In this document: positions 1 to 11,755 of the stretch, piece after piece
Layout of the letters: each line of letters starts with the position of its first letter
Position numbering within the stretch: position 1 is the stretch's first letter
Assembly: GCA_947396885.1 (NCBI GenBank)
Contig: OX377201.1
Coordinates: forward strand, 64,454,983-64,518,982
Direction: 5' to 3'
Length of the DNA: 64,000 bases
From: Heligmosomoides polygyrus polygyrus
Taxonomy: Eukaryota > Nematoda > Chromadorea > Rhabditida > Heligmosomidae
Position numbers and translations under genes: made by a program
Notes under the pieces: generated by a model
Told to the model about the DNA's origin: nothing
Database searches by the model: none
Seen by the model: only the letters and a program-made list of their open reading frames with translations

Positions 1-430
1 CGTAGGTTCAGACACACTCCTTTTCCCCACTATTGTATTTATTTTCATCACTTAGTTTAGGATCACTGATTAGGATCACTGATTTGTCCAAGCAGGGTGG
101 AGTACGAAACGCTTGGCGAGTTTCTAACGCTTTTTAGGTGGAGGTTGAGAAAAGAGAAAAACAAACACCGGAGACTTTAATATATATGGTGCCCACAGAA
201 ATGACGTGGGATTTCCTGTTTTTGTGGGTTTCTACTGTTACACGATTAAGATGAGACTTTCTACTGAATTTAAGATTTGAATTTTATGAGAATTTTGAGC
301 AAAACAAAACAAAAGAGAGACTAGAAGTTTACTGAAGAAAAACATAAATATAACTATAACAGAAAATAAATAATAAAGGTTCATTTAACCATTGTCCACA
401 GACGAGTCTTTGTGTTGTGCTCCTCTCGTG
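1..430. other. AT-rich stretch, nothing recognised
   Basis: Intronic by position if the aminopeptidase gene continues leftward. It has a short direct repeat of the type AGGATCACTGATT at about 60-85 and no credible exon. Confidence 0.4.
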
Positions 431-439
431 ACCTAAGCC

Positions 440-2070
440 TCATTGAACACTCTAATGGAACAGTCACTTCTTCCAGAAGGACAATAAGAAGGTCGTCCAC
501 GACTTCTACCACGATCTCTTCGATACCTACGTCCATCTGCCCTATCGTCACCTGCGGTGATGCTCAAGCTGTGGCAGGTCAGGAGGCGTGACGCTGCCAT
601 ACAACGAACCCACACCAGTACTCGCTCCACCTGTACATAGACCAGTTGGTCTCGCAATAAACTCGTCTCATTTCTTACACTCGCTTTCACATCCACTGAA
701 CCGCTCCATTATTAGGGCGTACAAGTCCTACGTCGTATCGTTCTTGACATGCCGTCCTCCTCAGGATGGATGCGTTGTCCCCTATGTCCTTCCTTCCGAG
801 ATCCGACACGCCATCTCGTCGGTGAAGAAACGTACAGCACCCGGTCCCGACAGGATCAGACTCGAACACCTGAAGAACCTCCCGCCAGCGCTCATCAACA
901 CCCTGGCGCGGCTCTTCACGCGCTACCTGTCGGAGTGCAAGGTTCCATCTCAGTGGAAGACCAGCAAGATCGTCTTGATGTACAAGAAGGGAGACGTGCA
1001 CGACATTGGCAACTATCGCCCGATCTGCCTGTTGTCAGTAGTCTACAGGCTGTTCACTCAAGTGATCCTGAATAGGATCAGCAGAACGCTGAACGAAGGA
1101 CAGCCATGCGAACAAGCAGGATTTCGGAGAGGATTCAGCACGACCGCCCAGTATCGGGAGGGTACAACGTGCGGATGTGCCCTACCCTCACCGACCTGAA
1201 GAACGCATTCGGTTGTGTGAACTGAAGCGGTCATCAAAGTCCTGCTCACCCAGGGAGTTCTTCGAGAGCTGATCAGTGACTTTACCTTCGACAACAATAT
1301 GCGCGAAATAGAATGGGAGGGCATGGGGTGAAGATCGACAGCTGGCAGCTGCACCATCTTCGCTTCGCTGTCGGCATCGTACTCATAACACCGAGCATCA
1401 AAAAGGCGGAGCGAATGCTGACCAAAGGCTCCAGCTACGTACATCTGGGTCGCAAAGCCAACGTGGCCAACGGTCTAGCGCCAAAGCTGGGGAGGAGGAA
1501 ACGAACGGCTTGGGGAGCTTTCAAGAGCGTCGAAGAAGTCGTGAAGAGGACGAAGAACGTCCGACTCCGTGCCCACCTATGGGACTCTACCGTTCTTCCT
1601 GCCCTGAGTCCTGTGCTCAGAGTCCTGGGCTATACAAAAGCAGGATGAACACACGATCAGACGCGTCGCGCAGACGAGAATTGAGAGGACGATGCTAGGA
1701 GTGACACGACTCACGCAAGTGAGAGAAGGCCTCCAGAGTTCCGAGCTTCGTCGACGCATGGACCTTGTCGTCGAAAGTTAGGTGGGTCGGCCACGTAATG
1801 CGCTTCGCAAACAAATGGACGAGAGCCGTCACCGACAGGATTCTGCACGATGTTGAGAGAACACAAGGACGCCCACCAAGCCATTTGTCGGAGTGCCCAG
1901 CAACGCGTTGGTCGGACTTCTTCGTGAAAGCCCTGAAGGAACGATATGGCACTCTTCGTGTTCCTCGAGTGAGGAGGAGCCACTGGAGCCCTTTGGCACG
2001 CGACAGGGGTGGAGACGCTGCTGGCAGTCGATGATCAAGGAGACGATACATGATACAGGCAATAAAGTAG
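440..2070 (+). mobile_element. Degenerate RTE-A copy 1 (5'-truncated, internally deleted)
   Basis: The sequence follows RTE A from just before the reverse transcriptase to the C-terminus. An open segment at 588-1199 contains SEIRHAISSVKK, APGPDRIR, the [18 protein letters not shown] block and [11 protein letters not shown]. Beyond about 1150 the frame breaks repeatedly and the catalytic FADD region is deleted, but the 3' end ([17 protein letters not shown]) is still readable. About 200 bases near 545-745 do not match copy A and may be an insertion. It ends with a short GATACAGG-type tail near 2060. It lies antisense to the aminopeptidase gene. It is dead. Confidence 0.8.
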
Positions 2071-2439
2071 CCCCTAAATGTCGAGCCAATAAGACACAGC
2101 TTTTCGCGAGATCCGGGTCATAATGTTTATAATGCGGAAATATTGCTTCTCACCTGTCAGGATAAATGTGCTAAACTTTTCAACTGCATCTCGTGCATTT
2201 AAAACTGCGTGTTTCTGAACTAAAAGAACCTAAGTTCGAGACATTGGAAGCTCTAAAGCGGTGGCAACTTTAGGTCCGCCATAATAAATTCATCGTTGAG
2301 CAAGGAGTCACAGGTGGCGGTGTGCGAAACACTCCAAGGCTGGCAGACCGTGTCATGTAGGATGAATGGGCGTTGTACTACACATCCCCATGGGCCAATA
2401 TTTTTCTGAATTATAGGCGAGAGTGCAGCGAGTACAAAC
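2071..2439. other. Intronic interval without clear feature
   Basis: This stretch lies between RTE copy 1 and aminopeptidase exon 12. No exon, RNA gene or repeat was recognised. Confidence 0.3.
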
Positions 2440-2597
2440 CTGCGAATACCAGAGCGAAACTCGAAGTCAGAGACGAGATCCCGGATCATATTCGTCACAA
2501 TGGATCCTTTAGCGTAGAGGTGGATGCCGTGGAACGACTGCTCCACGTCAAGCTCGGTGGTTAGGGGACGCACCAGCGCCGGACGTTCCAGTGTCGA
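2440..2597 (-). CDS. M1 aminopeptidase exon 12 (catalytic Tyr)
   Basis: One hundred fifty-eight bases after TTGCAG. It encodes LTTELDVEQ and [16 protein letters not shown]; the Tyr matches the transition-state Tyr of the family. It ends at CAG/GTTTGT in phase 2. No following exon is seen between 2439 and 1, so the gene continues outside. Confidence 0.88.
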
Positions 2598-5500
2598 CTG
2601 CAACAGAACTGTCATCAAGAATGTGACTATCATGTGGTGAACTTCAAGTGTGCGTGGTAAGGAAAAGGGGGATGCAATCAGTCACGCTGCAGGCGGGAGC
2701 TTGACATTTGGTGTTTCGTCCTCACCTGTTTACGAACGAGTTGACAGAGCCGGGTGAGGTACTCGTTCTCCGTCAGTCTGGGGTGGTCCCGGCGAAGCAG
2801 GTCGTAGGTCATGTACGTCGCGAAGCCTTCATTCAGCCACAGGTCCGACCAGTCTCGCATCGTCACCAGGTTGCCAAACCTGGACGGCATTATTGATGCA
2901 ACTGGTCACTCAGCTTCTTTCTCTAATTTGGTTGTCTGATTATCCCCACCATTTGAGCTATAGTGTTATAGTTCTCTGCCCAAGTTAAATGCCAATATGT
3001 TTAGAATCCAAATAGTCTTTTACACGCCGCATGTAGGTACTCCTGTTATTCCTTGGAGGCGCAGATTTTCACCAAAAAAAAAATTCCTGAAAAGAGAAGC
3101 CCCACTTTGGTCCTCAGTGTCTATACGCCCTTGGAAAAACACGTATGAATTGGTCGGAGATGTGACGAAGAGGATCAACGAGGTGACGTGGAGATTCTCA
3201 AAGCGACCTATATAGGATTATAGCGCGTTGTCTGGAAAGCACCGTAGTGGTTTCCAAATTTCCTGCGGACCTATAAGTAGGTCAAAATTTGCAAAAAAAC
3301 TGTACCGCGTCAGTGCGGCTTGACAACGCAAAGCTGACACCTGGAGTACCTTGCTATGTCATGATCCTGCAAAAGGTTTGGAGCTTCAGTCATTCCTAGG
3401 ACGTGATATTTGGCAAATTTCTAATTGAAGCGAGAAAGCACATTCAGAGGAGGCATCCATCAGGAAGACAGCAGCGAGCGGATGGCCGAGTGGATAGCGT
3501 GCTGACTTGCAGGAGAGTGATCAAGGGATCTATTGCGAGGCTTAGGGCTATGCATGGCTAGCGGCGTTTTTCTTTGCCCAGCAGAGTACCGCGTTCGCTT
3601 TTCTAATTCGTCCTTAACCTGTTTGCAAGATGTGGACCAAGCTAGCTTTTGTCGATCCGCTAGTCATTATGCCGCATATGCCGCTGGTCATTAAATCTCG
3701 CTTGTCTTGTTGGGGGAAGTTCTCTTTAGATGCTGTCCGTGTGTGATTCCTTCGTAATGTTTTCTACTTGTTTTCGAAGTGCGTCTCGCAATAACCTCAT
3801 TTGACCGCTCCTCCCTACTCTAGGGGCTGCAACTGGGAAGGCATTACAGATATGGGCACTGGTACTCTAGACACTCCAAATTTGAGAAATCCTTCGTCCA
3901 TATCTCGTTAGGAGGGTTATTTGGGGTGCTTATCACGAGTCTGGCATCTGTTTCCGGTGTAAATGCGGAATACATTAGGTTAGAGTAGGTGTGTATGCTG
4001 TGAAAAAACGGCATATGCACCGCCGTTCTCTTCATCTAACCACATTTCATCTCCAAGGTCGCATCTTGAGCTGGAAATAGCGCTCCAAAATTTAAAAGCC
4101 AAGAGCGTATGCTAAATTCGTACCATCGCAATAACATCCATAGGCGTATGGTATACTCCAGCATGAGTGGCCGCGGACGGGCGCGAATCGTGCCGGGATC
4201 CATCATCTGGCCAATCGTTGCGTCTAGCCATGCGCGCCGTCCCGCGGGCGGGAGGTATACCATCTCCCGCCCGCGGGACGGCAGCCTTACATCTTGTCCT
4301 GTAATTTGCCATAACAAAAAACGGATCGCAGTATCGTGATCAGTATCCCGAATACCCACACCATAGACGAACTTTGGCGAAACTTCTTTCCGACACTGCA
4401 ACCGCAAGAGTGCTTGTGCCCGTCTGTGCAACGGAGCCCTATCGGCACAAAAATAGGCAGCAATGCGACCAGTAACGCGATGTGGATAAAATACTCCAGT
4501 TTTACTCACAGTTAATAGAATTAGTAGAAGTCATAAGAAAAGCGTTCTCCGTAGAAATCCGAAGGACGACCAGCACGTCTTGGAGATGGATCAAAGTAAT
4601 AGCTGTCAGGTTCGCAATGAGGTCGCTACGTGACGCACTTCCAAAAGTAGTTGAAAACACTACGACGGGATCACACATGGATAGAATCTAAAGAGAACTT
4701 CCCCCAACGAGACAAGCGTGGTTTAATGACCAGCGGCGCATCTCTAATCGACAGAAGCTAGCTTGGTCCACATCTTGCAAGAGGTTTTGACGAAGTAGAA
4801 GAGCAAAAGGTACCAGGCTAGGACTGAAATGCACTCTATACCTTGATAAAGATTCAAGAAACCCCGCTAGCCATGCATAACCCTAAACCCCGGAATGGAT
4901 CCCTTGATCACTCTCCTGCAAGCCATCGCGCTATCCACTCGGCCATCCGATCGCTGCTGCCTTCCTGATGGATGCCTGCTCTGAATGTGCTTTCTCGCTA
5001 CAATTAGAAATTTGCCAAATATCACGTTCTGGCAATGATTGAAGCTCCAAACCTTTTGCAGGATCATTTCTGGGCACGGCAAGGCTATTCCAGGTGTCAG
5101 CTTCACCTTGTCAAGGCGCATTGAAGCGCTAGTTTTTTGCAAATTTTGACCTATCCAGAGATCCGCAGGAAATTTGGAAGCCACAACGGTGCTTCCCAGA
5201 CAACGCGCTATAATCGCTATAGGTCGCTTTGAGAATCTCCACGGTCACCTCGTTGACCTTCCTCCAGAGATCTCCATACCGAGCCAAGCGTCTGATAGAA
5301 GAGCAGCGCATGACTGTAGAAGGTTGGAGCAGAGCCATGAAGGTAACGAATTTGTAGCTCTTGCTAGGCAGTAGACTGCACAACGTAGCATAGAGGGGTT
5401 CAGTGAAAATTAGGCGCATATCACTAACGGAGGAACTGTCCGTGGCCTTGCGGTGGTAACTACCTCAAGGGGAATGGTTTCAAATATTCATTACTTCGCT

Positions 5501-8500
5501 CACTTCTTACTACACATGTACTCATAGTGAGATGAAAACAGAGAGAGCAAATGAGGACCAGATCGTCGAGGAAGCGCTTTACAAATCGAGGGTGAAGCAC
5601 TTCGTTCTTTGCACACTCCTTTCTTTTTAAAAGGATGTTGAGTTTGAAAAACATATGAAGAACGAGACTCAAGTGACAAGGGTCTAGTGAACTCAGAGTT
5701 GTCTTGATCCTTCTTCTATCATTAGCAATGAAGCAAGACACACATTGAGAACTCGTACCATTGATGCGCGATTTCATGTGTGACGATCTTCTCTATGCGA
5801 TACTCATGGTAAAGCCGATCGACAGTCATATTCAGGCCGTCTGAAAGCAGACGGTTTCCGGGAGAAACAAACAAATCAGCTGTGAATACGTACCCTCGAG
5901 AGTGCTGTCCAGAAGAAGCGATTGCTTGTCGAATATGATCAAGCCCCAGTTCTCCATGCCTCCGACTGGGAAACTCCGCGCTGCGATGAGATCCATCTTA
6001 GGTAGTGGATACGGTACCTAAAGTGGTATTTCGATCCTCTTAGATCGGTCAAAAACTATATTTCCTCCAACTTCAAGTTCTTCCTCTAGTCGATCAAACA
6101 TCACTGGTGAGAAATTTCCTGCGAACTGCGCAGCCAGATAGTCCTCCGGATGGGTCCAGACGGCCAGCGGCAGATTTCTTCCAGTGCGCATTTCCAGAGG
6201 GACGATCTCTCCTGAAAGGTCGTGTTAGGACGCCTCGCAGAGAAGGAAACTGAGAGCAAGAACCTCACCGATGGCGAACGCCAGCAGATATGTGGACATA
6301 GGTGGGGTTTCCTGGAAGGTGGTGGTAGTCGTTCCATCCCGCCGTTTCTTCTCCGCACTGCGAGGCATGTTCGACAGCACGACGAACCTCGACGGATGCA
6401 CCACAGAGACGTTGAACGTCGCCTGAACGGTAGGCACCGCACTACATGATGGAGGGAGGAAGAGGGCGAGTGCCCAAACAAGCTTTCCGCTCTCTCAAGA
6501 ACCAACAGGAGCATTTTTCGTGTGCTGAGACTACGCCACGCTCTCCTCTGTCGAATCGCAGAGTCTACTTGCTTGGTGGCGTACACTCCAAATTACAACT
6601 AAACTTTGCCGATCAGCTACCATTACATTATCGACTTCATCGATTTGTGCCAGGGGATAACCTTTGGAGGTGGAGATCGTGCGAGTAAACATACTGGCCA
6701 GTGGACAGACTTCACAACCTCACAACAATCCACAATGGCTAGGCGCATAGTCAGGCGGACAGGCAACCGGAGGAACGGCCAGATGGGTCAGCTCCGCTTG
6801 ATATACCATTTTCACCTCAGGTTGGAGTTATTCAAATCAAATCGGGCACTCATATAAACGGAAGCAATCTTGTCGCTCTAAAATCAAACTGAACACCTTC
6901 CATTTCAAAATAAGCGTCGATCATATTGAGCTAGGGACCCTACGAAACGGTTAAGATAATTTTTTGTCCAAATAAAATTTAGTACGACCTTCTTTGAATT
7001 TTTTATTAACCTCCTCCATCAAGTGCGTGCACTGTTTGAAATTTTATAAAATTTTAATTTCTGGAGGAATATTGGTTTATGGCTCACTTACCACGGATCT
7101 CCCTCGATAGAGAGCCTTCGGGTTCTCTTGTTAAGAGGGATCTCGGGCCGCTTGTCGCAGGGCCACGTGGCGCGTCCCCGGGTGGTGGATAGGGGAATTA
7201 AACGCGAACCAAATGCGACCGTGTACTGCACAGAGACGCAGGTGGGATGCAGGGGATGGACTCCTTGCTCCTGCTGTGTCGGGTCGATGCGTTCCTTGTG
7301 CGTGGGAGCGGCATGTTCGTGCACAGTGTGCGCGGATGTGTCCGTGACTGTGCGGATTGTAACTGTGTCGGCTCGGCCAAAAGCTTGCACTCGGTAGACT
7401 GGGAGTACATGTAAGGCGATTCGAGGCCGCCTTAAGTCTCGCCCCGTCCCTTCGGGCAGTCTGGCTGGCTGCCCGGAGTACCCCGCCCGCACGACAGAGC
7501 CTGACTAGCTACCCGTGTTGTATTCCAGTCAAACACAGCAGCACTAAAGGGCCTCATTCCCCTGACCCCGAAAGAGCCCCCATTTCTGCAGCGATGGGAA
7601 GGACGAGTACGGAGAGGCTGCTAAAATCTCAGGGCCTAACCAGGCTGCGCAAACTGAGAAGGACTAGGATGACGATCTGTACTTACAACGCCCGCACGCT
7701 TTCGTCGGAAGCATCCGTCGAGGACCTGATGATGCAAGCCAGGAAGATCAAGTACGACGTCATCGGACTGACCGAGACGAGAAGACACCACCCCCTACAC
7801 GCCGCCTACGACTCCGGAGAAGAACTGTTCCTCGGAACATGCGACAGCAGGGGAGTAGGCGGCGTTGGCGTCCTCGTCAACACGCACTTGGCCATGAACA
7901 TCGATTCGTACGAGTCTCTGACAAGCCGAATCGGACGTCTGCGACTGAAGCGATGTGGCTCCGTGCCAGCCTTGACTGTGTTCGTCGCGTATGCCCCAAC
8001 ATCCGACTACGACGACGAAGACGTCGAGGCCTTCTACGTGGAGCTGGAGAAGTTCTATAAGGAAGATCACACCTTCTACAAGGTAATCGTCGGCGACTTC
8101 AACGCCAAGATCGGGCCACGAAGGTCGCCGGAAGAACTTCACATCGGAACCCACGATTTGGAGTGGAACGAGCAAGGTGAAAGGCTGTCTGAGTTTATCA
8201 TGTCGACCAAGACCATCCATGGAAACTCGCAGTTCCAGAAGCCTCCCTCCCTACGATGGACCTGGGAATCTCCCGGTGGCCAGTTCCACAACGAGATCGA
8301 CCACATCATCTTCAATCGCAAGTATTGCCTGACCGATGTCTCCGTTGTCCCCAAGTTCTACACGGGATCGGACCACCGCCTCCTTTGCGCGAGGTTCTGC
8401 TTTTCGCGTCAAGGAGAGAAGGCCGCGAAGTTCAAGAAGAGGAATCCCAGAACGACCATCAACTGGGATCTCTACACCTCTCTTGTCGGCCTTTGGGAAG

Positions 8501-11500
8501 ATGCCGTCATGGACAACGTCGACGAGGAATACGATCGCTTCGTGCACCATCTCCACGATAGTGCTAAGGGAGCCGAGAGCTTAAAGACCACCAAGAGACG
8601 CCTGCCTCCGGAAACTCTTGAGCTGATACGCCAGCGTGGAGCAGCACGAGCGTCAGGCAACTATCAACTGACGTCCGAGCTTGCAAAGCTATGCAGAGCG
8701 GCGATAAAGGAAGATCTCAAGGAGAGAAGGGCGGAAGTGTTGGCTGAAGCAGCAGAGGCAGGGTTGAGCATCCGCAATGCCCGCCGGAACTTCGCCAACT
8801 TCAAGACCAAGTCCAAAAAGGCAATAGAGAACGTCATCCACGATTGCTACTCCAGTCTTTTCGTTAGCCAGGTCCACCTGCCCCATGCCATCTTCCGCAG
8901 AATGGATCCGTCGTCCTCCCTGTTCTCCTTTCCGAGATCCGACGCGCCATCTCGTCGGTGAAGAATCCTAAAGCACCCGGTCCCAACAGGATCAGACCGG
9001 AACACCTGAAGAACCTCCCGCCAGCGCTCATCAACACCCTGGCGCGGCTCTTCACACACTACCTGTCCGAATGCAAGGTTCCATCTCAGTGGAAGACCAG
9101 CAAGACCGTTTTGCTGTACAAGAAGGGAGACGTGCACGACATTGGCAACTATCGCCCGATCTGCCTGTTGTCCGTAGTCTACAAGCTGTTCACTCGAGTC
9201 ATCCTGAATAGGATTAGTAGAACGCTGGACGAAGGACAGCCATGCGAACAAGCAGGATTTCGGAGAGGATTCAGCACGATCGACCACATACACACCATTA
9301 CGAAGCTCATCGAAGTGTCGCGAGAGTACAAGCTGCCGCTGTGCCTTACGTTCATCGACCTGAAGAAGGCATTCGACTCCGTCGAGACTGAAGCGGTCAT
9401 GGAAGCCCTGCTCACCCAGGGCGTTCCTACTCAGTACATCAGGGTCCTTCGAGAGCTGTACAGTGGATTCACGACCAAGATCTCTCCATTCTACAACGAC
9501 GTCGTCATTGACGTGAAGAGAGGGGTTCGACAAGGGGATACCATATCCCCGAAGCTCTTCAGCGCCACCCTCGAAAACGCCATGCGCGAACTAGAATGGG
9601 AAGACATGGGAGTGAAGGTCGACGGCCGGCAACTGCACCATCTTCGCTTCGCTGACGACATCGTGCTCATAATACCGAGCATCAGTCAGGCGGAACGAAT
9701 GCTGGCCGACTTCGATCGTGTATGTGGAAGCGTTGGACTGCAACTGAATCTTACGAAGACGATGTTCATGAAGAACGGATGGGTTTCTGATGCCCCATTC
9801 TCGCTCAACGGAACGAACATCTCCGAATGCTCCAGCTATGTGTATCTGGGTCGCGAAGTCAACATGGCCAACGACCTAGCACCAGAGCTGAGCAGGAGGA
9901 AACGAGCGGCTTGGGGAGCTTTCAAGAGCGTCGAAGAAGTCGCGAAGAAGACGAAGAACGTCCGACTCCGTGCCCACCTATTCGACTCCACTGTTCTTCC
10001 TGCCCTAACATACGCCTCAGAGACCTGGGCTATACGAAAGCAGGATGAACACGCGATCAGCGTCGCGCAGCGTGGAATCGAGAGGACGATGCTCGGAGTG
10101 ACACGACTCACGCAAGTGAGAGAAGGCCTCCGGAGTTCCGAGCTTCGCCGACGTTCGAAGATCAGAGACGCTGTCGCATGGGCCAAGTCGTCGAAAATTA
10201 GGTGGGCCGGCCACGTAATGCGATTCGCAGACACCCGCTGGACGAGAGTCGTCACAGATTGGATTCCGCGGGATGTCAAAAGAACACCAGGACGCCCACC
10301 AACGCGTTGGTCGGACTTCTTCGTGAAAGCCCTGAACGACCGATATGACGCTCTTCGTGTCCCTCGAGCGAGGAGGATCCATTGGACCACTCTGGCACGC
10401 GACAGGGACGAATGGAGACGCTGCTGGCGCCCGCTCGAGCAAGTCGATGATCAACGGGACGACAGGTGATACAGGTGACAGGCTCACTTAAAGGCACAGT
10501 GACGCGTCATTTTTTAATGTTGAGAAGAGTGCGCTAAGCACACGTAATGGGCTGTTCCTTTCATTGATAACATCTGTTTGTGTGCAGCACACTTCAGCGG
10601 TATAACCAAACATTTGTAGAAAATTTATCTTCGCCCTGCTTTTTCAACTGAGCAGCATCTATGACATCAATCGATTCAAATCGTGGTGACCAAGACGACA
10701 GCATGGCGCGACCTGTTTTTTAAATACGCTGACATTCTCTACCATTCTGCACTTAGGTTCTAAACTATTAATCCTTAAAAATAAAGCCCTTAGAAATCTT
10801 CAAACAGTTCGTTCACTTACTCAGGCAGCATCTATGTATACTGAGGCAGACGATTTAAAAAAATCGAAGAAAGTTGTATTAAATTTTCTTTGAACAAAAA
10901 TTCTTCCAACGGTCTCTAAGATTCTCAAGATTAGTCTGAAAGACACTCGTTTTGATTTGGAAAATGTTCACTTTGATTTCAAAAGCGCCGTGCCTGCTTA
11001 CGATTAAACAGTGTCCCGCTTACTATGAAAAGCGTCCAGTTGGACGCGAAAGTGGTGTATATAACTGGGTATAATAAAAAGCAAGAAAACAGAAATTCTA
11101 TGTTAAATTCTCATGTTGGGCGGTGCGATTGCGAAATCTTTCACGATGTTTATAGTGATATATACGCTATATATATGCTTATAGTGCTTATAGTGCTTAT
11201 AGTGATTGATAGTGTAAGTTTCAGTTGCCCGACAGAGGGTTGGTATGGATTTTAAGACTTAGATTTTGCTAAGATTTTAAGGCAGATGAATAAAAAAATC
11301 AAAGAAATGATGTTTTTCATTTTTGCTTAAGCCTAGAGCGGCTGTTATAGAAGATACAAGCTGTTAGGAGGATGTTTAGTTGCGATCAAAACTCTTGCGC
11401 CAGGCGGGACTCGAACCGGCATCTTCTTTCCGGGCAGCGATGTTCGCCTTACACCACCAGCGCTGTTTGACCGAACATAACATCCACGATATCTTCAGGG

Positions 11501-11723
11501 TTCGAGTCCCGCCTGGCGCAAGAGTTTTGATCGCAACTAAACATCCTCCTAACAATTCAAAGAAAGTTGTATTAATTTTCTTTGAACAAGAATTCTTCCA
11601 AAGGTCTCTAAGATTCTCAATATTAGTTTGATTCGAAAGATGTTCACTTTGATTTTTGATTGTTTTGATATTATATATATTATATAATATAATATCAAAG
11701 TCAGGAATCAGGTATCAATAATA

Positions 11724-11755
<32 letters not shown>

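Larger units (their letters stand above)
7091..10480 (+). mobile_element. RTE-clade LINE, copy A, near full length, 10-bp target duplication
   Basis: A 3390-bp non-LTR retrotransposon. Its boundaries are fixed by GGCTCACTTA at both 7081-7090 and 10481-10490. It has a 5' leader of about 500 bp starting with a strong hairpin, an APE-type endonuclease, a reverse transcriptase and a short repeated 3' tail based on ACAGGTGAT. It is inserted antisense in intron 6 of the aminopeptidase gene. The exact duplication suggests a fairly young insertion, yet the coding frame is broken by loss of one C at 8881-8884 compared with the copy at 12720-12724. Confidence 0.93.

Noticed and set aside
7088..7492. 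Minus-strand and plus-strand open frames in the RTE leader
   Set aside because: They lie in the GC-rich 5' leader of RTE A and overlap each other; no protein similarity.
11380..11520. Genuine tRNA gene
   Set aside because: A B box and a possible A box exist, but no acceptor stem or anticodon arm could be paired.
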